From the NCBI GenBank assembly GCA_947646735.1, contig CANTFK010000836.1:233709-297708 (forward strand): a stretch of 64,000 bases of DNA. The letters run 5' to 3'. Within the stretch, counting starts at the first letter, position 1; every line of letters starts with the position of its first letter. Positions 42,838-52,700 of the stretch are shown here, piece by piece. Under the pieces are notes generated by a model. The model made no database searches and was not told the origin of the DNA. It saw only the letters and a list, made by a program, of their open reading frames with translations. The stretch is from Peronospora farinosa. Lineage: Eukaryota; Oomycota; Peronosporomycetes; Peronosporales; Peronosporaceae. The position numbers were made by a program, and so were the translations under genes.

Positions 42838-43705
42838 GTCCGGATGGACTAGCAGAAGAAGCGTGGCGAGAATCAATTGGGGGTCGCTTACCACCCAAGA
42901 TTTCATGCGCACGCTTCATGGCGAAGCTGATTTGCTGCGACCGCTGTTTCGTTGCATCTTCATGCAAGGTAACACGGCGCCGAAGTTCGGCTTCATAGTC
43001 GTCGGCTGTTTCGTTAGAACGCAGCACGACTGGAATTGGGAAAGCACGACCAAGTGCTTTGCCCTGCTTTTTCCACAAAGGAAAGACGCTATAGAATTTA
43101 TGAGCGTCTATAGTGGCACGCTGCAAAAGCGCTGCGCTAGACCTATCCGAGTTCATCCACTCAGATGGAGGTGGCATTGGTGGCAAGCCACCACTCACGT
43201 AGCCGCCCTCGCGACGGCGTGCTAGTAAGGCCGAAGGTGTACTTGGTGGAGCTTTCAGCTCACACTTACCTGAGTCTGATTCTCCATTATGGATTGCCAA
43301 GACATCAGCTTGAGAAGTTACACCTGACTGAGTCGCGACTACTCCTTTCGAAGTAGCGCGCTCAGTCTTAGTCGATGCGCTCGTAGGCGCAGACGACGGG
43401 GTTTTACCTTGGCTTGTAGGAAGCATAGATGCTTCCTCAAGGACGGTTGCCTCAAATGATGGAGACATATGTCCCATCAATGCACTATGCTCATCGCCAC
43501 TTTGGGGCGATGGCAGTGGTGTAGTCTCATTTTAATCTACAATGAGAGATGGATCTTCATCCACATTATCGTGAGATGGAAGATTCACCTCAGTGCCTGA
43601 ATCACTTTGCGACGGCTGCGAATAATCGCGGCGCGTGCGCTTAGTGTTAGACTGCATGGGCGCCCTTGCAGTCGACCCATCAGCCTTACCACGTTTCGTT
43701 GTCAT
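42416..43705 (-). CDS. antisense ORF of element C (function unknown, one stop)
   Basis: Minus-strand frame of 430 codons from ATG 43703-43705 to 42416, broken once by TAA at 43532-43534. It starts 94 bp from the 3' LTR, fills the space after pol and overlaps the chromodomain/integrase tail by about 420 bp. The product begins basic (MTTKRGK, NTKRTRRD), is Ser/Thr/Pro-rich, has a central block (EGGYVSGGLPPMPPPSE, FPIPVVLRSNETADDYEAEL) and ends in a coiled coil (LKRQVADLESNVSRLTSDL). A diverged homologue of the central block lies at 44758-45205. No domain recognised. The basic N-terminus and coiled coil would suit a nuclear or nucleic-acid-associated protein, which is inference only. Confidence 0.7.
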
Positions 43706-43784
43706 AAGAATAGAGTAGACGAAGTGGCGCGTTATATAACGGCTCGCATTCTCTATGTCTCCTAGGCGATGTTTTACAAGATGT

Positions 43785-43798
43785 AAAAGGGGGGATGG
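43785..43798 (+). other. polypurine tract of element C
   Basis: aaaaggggggatgg directly abuts the 3' LTR, the expected place and composition for the plus-strand primer. Confidence 0.85.
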
Positions 43799-44390
43799 TG
43801 TAACGGGCTCAACGTTACACGTACCCGTTAAGTATGCGATACATAACGGGCAGGTCTTAAAAGGTACGTAAGTGTCGCTCAGGTGAGACACACCATGTGT
43901 CACACCCTTGCGTATGTGATATACACTAGGTGTATTCACATTAATGGGGATGACGCCCAGCTGGGACTAGGCGTCATCAAATGACGTCAGTCAGTTACGT
44001 CATTGAGCGAGCTTGAATATATTTAAACTCGCACGTTGGGATGCGCATCTATAGAGATGGCACCCATCATTACATATTAACCAATCGGTAGTTAGATTTA
44101 TATTTAGTTAAATCCTATTAAATATAAATAAGTCTTGAATTTTCATAAACACCGAAGGATCACGCACGAGAAGCTGAAAAGCTTTTACGTGACGTCGGTG
44201 CCTTCTTGTTTTAGAAGTTCGCTGCACTCTCGCTTAAGCGAGAGGCAACTGGTGGTACGACTGCTTAAGCAGTCGACCAACCTCCTAAACACCCTCGCAC
44301 GCGAAGGTAAGACGGTCTAACCGCTTCCTCGCTTGTGCTGAAGGTGTGTGCTAGTAGCACGAGGCAACTTCGTAGAAGTGCCCGTCTACA
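43799..44390 (+). repeat. 3' LTR of element C (592 bp)
   Basis: TGTAACGGGC ... CCGTCTACA followed by the GATCG target duplication. Almost identical to 36298-36888. Confidence 0.96.
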
Positions 44391-44757
44391 GATCGCGTTA
44401 GGCTGATTCGGATATGTGGTTTCTTAACTATGGTACCATTGTCTCCTGCTGACGATGCAAGTACACTACCTGGGTCTTTAAAGGCCTAAAATTATAGTAT
44501 AGGGGGTAAGTCTCTCCACCCCCTGAACAAACTGTAATCCTCGCTCTAAGTGTAGTGAAAAGTCCCCTACGAAGACTCACAAACGAGATAGGCGTTCAAG
44601 GTGGTACAGTCTATTTACATAAAACGTTGCCTCACCTATACATGGCGTGGATACTATTAGTGCGAGCTTGACGAATGACAATTTCTTTCTTCGTTCCTTG
44701 AGTGTCGCTACCGTGCGCAATACGATAGCCCCGACACAATTAGCCCGATAAGTCTGG
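44391..44757. other. right flank of element C
   Basis: Nothing recognised beyond the GATCG duplication at 44391-44395. Confidence 0.5.
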
Positions 44758-45205
44758 CTATCGATCTACGTAGCAGGAATGCTTCTTCGTATATTGTTCT
44801 GCTGTTTCATTGGGAATAAACACGACTGGAATAGTGAAGATCGACCAGCCGTCTTTCCTGCGACTTCCATTTGCTGGAGACGTCGCAATAGCACGAGCTA
44901 TAATGATTGCACGCACTAGAAGCGGTGCAATAGACCTATTCGCTTTTGAATACTCGGATGGTGGTGAAATAGTCGGTATGTCACCAGACCCATAGCCGCC
45001 TTCATGACAGCGTGCAAACGAAACGGACAAGGTAAGGTAGAATGCTCTAAGCCAGACTCTCATCGATAATTTGCCTTGCCTCAGGCATGTGGTCTAGCAC
45101 CGTTAATGTGAGCGAATAATTTCGCCATTCTCATGAGTTGAAACGACTGTTCTTTCTGAAGCAGCGCTCTCCTTAAGAATCATCGCGCTACTTGGCGCTG
45201 AAGAT
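44758..45205 (-). pseudogene. fragment homologous to the Gypsy antisense ORF
   Basis: A minus-strand frame (101 clear codons from 45063, with related sequence up to 45205) aligns with the antisense ORF of element C: HEGGYGSGDIPTISPPSE against REGGYVSGGLPPMPPPSE, then NRSIAPLLVRA, and IPVVFIPNETAEQY against IPVVLRSNETADDY; upstream SSAPSSA against SSAPTSA. Nucleotide similarity is clearly lower than protein similarity, so it comes from another, diverged family member. Here it is on the same strand as the neighbouring integrase fragment, unlike in element C, so an inversion junction lies near 45210-45232. Confidence 0.75.
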
Positions 45206-45231
45206 GGAACAAAACCCTTTTTTTGTTAGTG

Positions 45232-46223
45232 ACAAGAGAGCTGCCTCCTTCCCTGAGATCTTGGTGCTACATGGTGCAGACTGCACCATCTTGCTCAGTC
45301 TGTCAGCAAATACACAACAAGACCAGTTCCCTTTATGGTCAGGCAGTGTACCAAACATGCAGTCCAAGTTGACAGACTTCCAGCAATCAGAGGTTAGGCA
45401 GTGATTCAATGATAAGCATATTAAACCTGCATCGTCGAGAAATGCGCACTCTTTGCAGGACGTATATAGGTGCGGTGATCAAAAGTCGTCTGACACTCGT
45501 AAGAATGCCTGCTCACTGCCCAGATGTTCACATCATGGAGCTTGTCAATAATTTTAAGTTTGAGATTTGTACATTTAATCGCAACGGATCACAAAGCTGC
45601 AACTGATACCACAATTGACCTTTGCTAACTAAAGCGACTTTGCTTCGCTCTCAGGTGCGAGAGAAAAGTACACTGAAGTTATATAACAGCAGACGACACT
45701 GTTCGTCCTGACTGTAGCTAGCCTTTATCGCGGAGGACAAAATATTGGGAGACCCTCATGGCTGCCAGCGTTGACGACTCAACTTGCGCCTTAGTCCGAG
45801 ACACACTTTCCTGGTGTCGTGTATCGAAGTCTGGTCTGGGCGGTCCCCGCGACAGTCAAAACATTCGACTTACCCGACTTGTATTCGACTATAAAATTAA
45901 ATTCGTAGAAGCATGTAAGCCATTTCTTTATACTAGGCGATGCGTGCGGTGAGTTTATCGCAGTTCGCAGTGATTTGTACTCCGTGTAAACCAAAAATGG
46001 CTCGGTGCCCAACAAATGCACTCGAAACTTGACAAGAGCATACTTAGTTTGAGAACAGCTCCTTGTCACGCACAAGGTAATTCAGTTCCGCCGCTTTCAA
46101 AAACCGGGGCTGTACGAGATAACAAGGTCAACATCGTCGTTCTCCGTCTGCATGAGCGCGCTGCCGAGGCGAAGCTACTTGCATCGAGACACCGATTGAT
46201 ACTCGCGTTTGGCAATGCCAAGA
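45232..46223 (-). repeat. right arm of inverted repeat: decayed RNase H-integrase fragment
   Basis: Reverse complement of 34541-35532. Minus-strand translation shows RNase H (KFRVHLLGTEPFLVYTEYKS, VEYKSGKSNV) and integrase pieces (LDCMFGTLPDHKGNWSCCVF, CSTKISGKEAALL), separated by stops. Ends at 45232 beside an A-rich junction. Confidence 0.9.
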
Positions 46224-46600
46224 GTTGGAGTCCCAGCCACTTGCGTGAAGTCTTATGGACATCGGGTGTTGGCACTTATTTAAAAAATTCTACAGCAAAC
46301 GGCCCCTATCAGGGTCTACCAATTACGGTATGAGCCGATAACCAGCCAATCATTCGAGCAGCAAATTGGTAAATATGTGGAGCATGGACAGTAGTTAGGA
46401 AGGCACACAACCCACAATAATTGTTATGTGTATTGCATCTCCGCCGTGATATTGATTACTCATAATGTGATGCTATTGCGTTCACTAAGTAAAGGCTGGA
46501 GACTCAAGCTTTATGATGCCCACAGCGTAACCTTGAAAATTGATAGAAAAAATGTCAGTTTCCAAATTTGTTAATCGTAAATATATTTTCGACTTACAAA
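46224..46600. other. intergenic region upstream of the ANKRD13-type gene
   Basis: No gene seen. It should contain the promoter of the gene at 46601. Confidence 0.45.
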
Positions 46601-48784
46601 ATGAACTCTTCGAGTTCTGACATATCACTGCCCTGCCCTCCTCCACCTCTACACGTGGCTGTATGGGAAGGCGATATTAACCGCATACGTGACCTTCTCA
46701 ACTCCGTGTGTCCCGAAGGTGAAGAATCTCGGGATCCAGTGCAAGCGGAAAATCTGAAAAATCTCTTGGAACTCAAGGACAATCGTGGGAATTCTGCTTT
46801 GCCTTGGCCGTACGCATCGTGCAGCCCAATCAACGCGCAATAGTGAAACTTCTACTTGATCGAGACGCCAATGTAACGTCTAGAAATTGTGAGGGATGGA
46901 GCTGTGCACATGACGCAGCTCTATGTGATGACGAGTTCCTGTTAGCTCAAATGTACCTTCGAGGCGAGAAACAGTTGATCCAATCGCTGGAATCAAGTCA
47001 AGAGACGTTCGTACAGGCACTGGAGAAACTGCCAGATTTTGAAGCGGAACTTTTCATTGAGGCGCAATCGTGGGTGCCTATAGTCTCCAGTGTGTTGCCG
47101 TCCGACACTATCCGGATTTGGAAGCGAGGGACTCAGCTACGCATCGACTCGACGTTGAAAGGGCTGGATGGGGTCAAGTGGAAGAAAGGAACCATGTCTC
47201 ATATATATTTGGGACGAGAGAATAGAGAGAGAGCGGGACACGCAGTGGTAATGGACCACGAGAACAAGAAATTTTATGATGTACTGGAAGCCATGCACAA
47301 CTCGTCGGTGGGGAATATGGACTTGGCTCTGCATGTGTCGTTGACGACAGCCATGTCATCGTCTAGTTTAAATGCTACCAATTTGGAGTTTGTGAAGCAA
47401 AAAACGGTAAAAGCAGAAGCAAAGACGGATGAGAGAAGAATCGACCAAGATGCAGAAAAGAAATCGAGTCGTAGTCGACAGAGAAGGTGTCCGTGGGCAG
47501 GCACGACGTACAAGATGCAGAATTTTTCCATAGAAGCGCAGTTTCGCCCTGTTGTAAATCCGGACCGTAAACTGAAACATCTTCCAACTAATAACGACAA
47601 GCCTTTTGAGGAAGTGCAGCAGTTCGTGAAACATCTCCAGTCTTGTGTGCCTCACGGGAAGGATCAGAAAAATGTCAAAGTGAAGCGCAAGCATAGATTT
47701 AAAGGCAATTCCACCGATGAGAAACTCCCGCAAACGCTACAGCTTGAAAAAGGGCGCAAAATTGAGATGCATTTGGACGTGATTGCAGGTGACACAATTC
47801 AGTGGGAATTTCTATCCAAGAGCAGCGACTATTGCTTTGAGGCCACGTACTTTCACGATGACAAGCAACTGCCTGTGTGCCATACAGACGGTGTCAAGAA
47901 CATGAAGATCGTTGGAGCATTTGAGATCGAGCACAATGGCAGTTTCGTATTGATGTGGCAGAACACGCAAGCGGGCTTCGTTTTTGACCGGAACGGGATT
48001 AAAATTACGTACAGCGTAGCACACGTTCGATCAGCAGTTGGTGAACCCCCTGTAGATACTCCCATCGCTGCAGACCTTACCACCCAGGGTGACGTGGTAT
48101 CGTCAAACTCGTCGATGTCGCAGGCAGATACAAAGAAAATGAGCAATGGCTCCTCCAGACTCACCGACGAGCAAAAGTGCGAAATATTTCGTCAGCTGAA
48201 TCATATTCCGAATCCCATGACTACTACAACAGCGTTTGTGGACTACTTTAGGCTCGGTGAAGTTTCGAGTGAATCCAAAGAATCTCAAAATGACAAATAT
48301 TGTGAGTCTAAGAGGAAGAAGTCGTCGTTCTCCAAAATATTTGAGGACAAAAAACAACACCATCCACAACCTTCAACAGCGTCGTCGTTAAGAGATACTG
48401 GAGCTGACACAGCGTTCGGTATGAAAAACACATTCCGGAGTTTGACACTCGTGCCAGCAACGCGCCATGTGCGCAAGGACATTGAGGCTAAGGTAATTAT
48501 GTCCGAGAGCTTCCCGTTTCAACTTCAGGACTTCCTCCCTGTCATCAAGTTCGTTTCTACGACGGGCGACCATGTCAAGAACCTCGAGGAGTTTTTTCAA
48601 ATGGTACGTGCACCATTCCATTTCATTGTGTAATGTTTTGTGGCAACTGACAGTTGATAGACTTCAGAAACTTCCACCAGGATACCCTGTCAAGTTTGAG
48701 CTGCCGATGATGTTCACGATCCATGCCGCGTACACTTTTCAAAAAAATCTCTTTGAACCCACCGCTGGATCCGAAGTTATTTGA
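46601..48784 (+). CDS. ANKRD13-like ankyrin protein with GOLD-like insertion (one frameshift)
   Basis: ANKRD13 proteins bind ubiquitinated cargo at the plasma membrane and endosomes. ATG 46601; exon 1 runs to 48603, intron 48604-48667 (64 nt), exon 2 48668-48784. Ankyrin repeats (LHVAVWEGDINRIRDLL; KLLLDRDANVTSRNCEGWS) are followed by the ANKRD13/GPCR-chaperone segment (SWVPIVSSVLPSDTIRIWKR, GTQLRIDSTLKGL), whose end (VIKFVSTTGDHVKNLEEFF, KLPPGYPVKFELP) crosses the intron. Between these, about residues 380-477 look like a GOLD beta-sandwich (IEMHLDVIAGDTIQWEFLSK ... GSFVLMWQNTQAGFVF). No ubiquitin-interacting motifs are seen at the end. A one-base deletion at about 46802 breaks the ankyrin HLA motif and shifts the frame. 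Confidence 0.85.
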
Positions 48785-49754
48785 GATTCCAAACACTTAT
48801 CGGGAAGTATTTACCCTGGATGAAGTGCGATCATAAGAAATTGTCACTTTATCGGTCGTAGACAATGTAGATCTACATCCGACGCGGAATGCGTTGTCTG
48901 TCTAACGGTAGTTCTCTAGCTTTTGTTCAAGATGGCGGAACTTTTCATAGATATTGATCGAGTTGTTTAGCCGACCTGAGCTTTGTTGTTCTCCATAGCA
49001 CGCATTTGGACGGTCTTGTCGATACAAGGATGTCCTCCTTGAAATCAGGCAAGTCGTCATCTTCAAATACCTGGCCAGAGTTCGTGGAACAGTTGCGGGA
49101 TCCGTTAGGGCATTTAACTTCGACGACATTACTTGGCCGTAATCTCGGGCTCATTATGGGTAGACAAGTCAATGAAATCAAAATAATCACGCGATCGTTA
49201 GTCAATTGGCTAAGCTGTGTAGCTCTGTAAACAAAGTCGATGATGCCAAGAGTGTTTTACTTTATCACTGGAAGCAGTTTTGTAACCAAGGTTTGGAATG
49301 CCGACAAATATTAACGCAAGGCCAACTATTGTTTCATGTTCTTTGTCTCACATGATACTGTGACCACGTCGAGCGATATATGACCGTGTGAATATTGCGC
49401 TTTCATAAGTGATGACCCGATTGTGTAATCGCTAGCACTCTTATCGATATAAATGCTTTTCCTCTGATTGCCTCAGGGCCAGCCCCTTTTTTTTATTTGT
49501 TGCAGGTCACAAGATAGAAAATTGTCAGAAACCGGTATTCAGTTGTGATAGAGTACCCAATTGATAGAGCTCTATAATAATGATTACGGCTCGCTAATTT
49601 GACCACTTTTGACTATAACGCGTTCGCGATTTATCTATACATCTGACAAATACACTCTTATTTATAAGGTTAAATGAAATTTTTTAGCGACCGATTTATG
49701 CTAAAAAGACCTTGTATCATCAATGACACTTTAACAGCATCTACTATCTTCAGT
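48785..49754. other. intergenic region, one possible small gene
   Basis: About 970 bp between ANKRD13-like and ATM-like genes. Only the doubtful minus-strand frames at 48902-49205 stand out. Confidence 0.45.
48902..49205 (-). CDS. possible small gene or gene end (doubtful)
   Basis: Two overlapping minus frames with protein-like composition: an acidic part (QVFEDDDLPDFKEDILVSTR) in one, and in the other an end that looks genuinely coding (SGRLNNSINIYEKFRHLEQK, stop at 48902). An intron or a frameshift would be needed to join them. No family recognised. Confidence 0.25.
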
Positions 49755-52700
49755 ATGTCAGATTTCCTCTCTCCAACTGCATTCCGCACTGAGCTCGTCA
49801 TGACATCTCGCGATGACCAGTGGCGGCAATTCTCCGCGCTATGCAGTGACCTACGCGGTGTCAAGAATGTCAAGGGCGTATCCATTGCCATTGACAAATT
49901 GCAGTCATTTCTAAGCGACGATTACAGTCGTCAACTGGTTCATCGCTGGCGGAGCTGGGGTTATCTCCTCAACTGTTTGCTGCATGTGATCAAAGAAGAA
50001 ATGCGCTCATATCTCCACGTGACAACCAAGAAAAAGAGCAAAACGACCTCACGCTCCAAGATACCACAGCTTCGGTACTGGCATTACCTGCGTACGGAGC
50101 TGGAGACTGCGCACGTGACGGCGGACGGTCCGTTGCTGCATTTGAGATCCAAATGGCCGCGACTATATCCGCCAGTTATTTGCCTTTTCAGCAGCCGTAA
50201 TTAATCGTCAGACGTCCCTGAAGCTCGATCGTAACTTTGAGACACTCGTGGATAAAGAGGCGTGGCTTACAGTGGAAGTGCTTGCTCAGTACCGAGTATA
50301 TTGTGCTGTACTGGATTATAAAGACTGGGAAAATATGACAGAGATGGCGCTAGGAAGCATTGCGCCAAGTTACAATGCTGGACGTATGATTGGAGTCGAG
50401 ACAACTGCTACGACTCGTGTGCGAGTGATCAGGTTTTTGCTCAAGAACTGTCCGTTTGATTTGATACCTGTGCTGCCCAGGGTAATTTTAGAAATTGAAA
50501 TGTGGTTTGAAGCTGCAAAAGTGGAAAATAATGTCGATTTACTGGTAGTCGTTGCCTCGACGTTGATGGAAACGTTGACGGACTTGATGCGGATGCATTT
50601 TGGATCGATTGCGCCATTCATACTCAAACCAGGAGTGACTGTACTGGAGTTTATTTGCAAGTCGAACAAAGAGAGAAAAAATGGACTTAAAAGTGCTCCG
50701 GCCGAGTTTATAATGCAGTTTCTCGAGCTCTATCAGCATAATGTGACTGCTGAACTCGATGTATGCTATTTGACTCCTAAAAAATTACTTTGTACGATGA
50801 AGAAGCTGATTCACGTTGCGTTGAGTTTAGAAGAAATTAATCTGGTGACAATGCATTTCTCCTCGGCTAAAGAACGAAGACTAGGAAATGCACTGGGGAT
50901 CGACGACCAAGAGATTCGACGCTTGTCTTGTACTGCAGACATCATCTTCCACCACGATTACTTGGTATCGGATCGGATGCAGAGCATCACTGGGGAGCTG
51001 ACACAAGACGAACCTGGATTCGATCAATCTGACGTTGGTAGTAAGCGTCCAAGGTTTACGTCAACCGAATTAGCGTGGGAGGTTGTCATCGAGCGTGTCT
51101 TTGACAGCCCGCGGACAGACACCCAGTACGTGACTGCAAGCTCGGCCTCGCCTGCATCGCAGCGACAGTCATCGTCGGTGACGTATCTATCGAGAGATTC
51201 CCGCGCATCTCAGTCCAGACGGACTGATACACAGCAAGCCAATGATTCTTGTTTGTGGCTACTGCTACTCCTGTCCATTTTAAGGCGTCAAGGTGACTAC
51301 TATATGTCCAACCGCATCGGCGATATAATGATGGTGATGTGGAAGCTCGGAGATATGATGGTGGTCAAAGAACTGGGCAAATGGCAATCTTTGACGCTGC
51401 AGATTTTAATTCAGATGGCTTCGCTTTCGGCACGGTTTCGCGACGAGTGCAGCAATCACTTAAGCCAACACTGGTCCACTGTATGGCGAAACTTGCTTCG
51501 ACCAGAGCTCCCCTACGTCCGCGTCACAGAAGGAATTGGACTGATGAGAGGCCAAGCAGGTGACGCTGTACTTACGCTGTTAAATTGCTGTATTTCGTTT
51601 GGACTCGTCTCGATAGATACTATTGAAGCAAGCAGCACGGATCTGTGGAATTTGCCTGCTTTTCGGCAACCAGCAGTAGATACCCAAGTTTCTCGAGGGG
51701 ATACCATGCGACCCTACGCGAGGTCATCGATGGCTTCTATATGCACGTTGCGGTCACTACTTCGTCATGTTCAACTACCAGTCGGAGCCGACACGACCTC
51801 GGCGGAACCGCAAGGTATACTAAACACTGGCGATATTCTTGACGCTAGCGATGCGTCGGTGCAGTCAAGATTGCTTCAATCAGTATTTGACCATCTTCGC
51901 GCCCAAATATTTCGTAGGGACATTGCACCCTCAATGGGAAACGCAGCGTGTTTATCTACAAAGGTTGATTGGCAAACAGAAGTGTCGCCGATGGTATATG
52001 CATCTGTTATTCGATCATTCTTTGGTCAAGCAACTTCAATGATGGATACCCCTGAAGAATGCGCTTTTACTCCTGAATTGCTTCGCAAGTTTTCAGCAAA
52101 CAGTGAGAAAGAATGCGAAAGCTGGGTGACCACTGAAGAGCTTAATGGTTTTGGAGTGGCCTTTTGCATGCTTGAAGCTGGATTGGAGTACCTTTCCATG
52201 GCTTTTCCATCGTCGACTGGGGTAAAACCATCAGCTTTTTCGCCATTAATTCAAGCAACTATCGGTAAGATCGTCGAAACGGATGGATCTAGTTGGTACG
52301 AGGGAGTTAGCTCATGTGAGAGAAAAGTCGACTATTTCGAGCGACTTGCTGTTCCAGCTGGTTTATTGAGAAAGCTGATCCCACGTCAAAATGTGTTTTT
52401 CAGTGCTGACTTTTGTGTGAAAGACAGTTATGCTTGTACTCAATCTATCTCGAAGAAAAGAGTGCAAGCCCTGCAAAAAGAAGTCGTTAACTTGTTTTCC
52501 GAATTGTTGTCGGAAGTTGTAAGTAATTTGCCTTTCAATGAAAGTAGCCCGATCAAAGGGTTGCGCGTGCTGGCAAACTCGATGGATGTAAGGATTTCTC
52601 ATCGGCATGATCGATACTATAAGTTACTGTAAACTAATGGTGCGTTTGCTATGTTTACTGGACGGGCAGGTTGGACTTATTCTTGCGGCACTATATGGTG

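Larger units (their letters stand above)
36298..44390 (+). mobile_element. Ty3/Gypsy chromovirus-like element C, structurally complete (8093 bp)
   Basis: Two LTRs (36298-36888, 43799-44390) with TG...CA edges, a perfect 5-bp target duplication GATCG (36293-36297 and 44391-44395), a primer site after the 5' LTR and a polypurine tract before the 3' LTR. The inside holds gag, protease, RT, RNase H, integrase and a chromodomain on the plus strand, and a long ORF on the minus strand at the 3' end. The LTRs differ by about four positions in 591, which implies a recent insertion, yet gag and pol carry several stops and at least one frameshift. It therefore most likely moved with proteins supplied by another copy. 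Confidence 0.96.
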
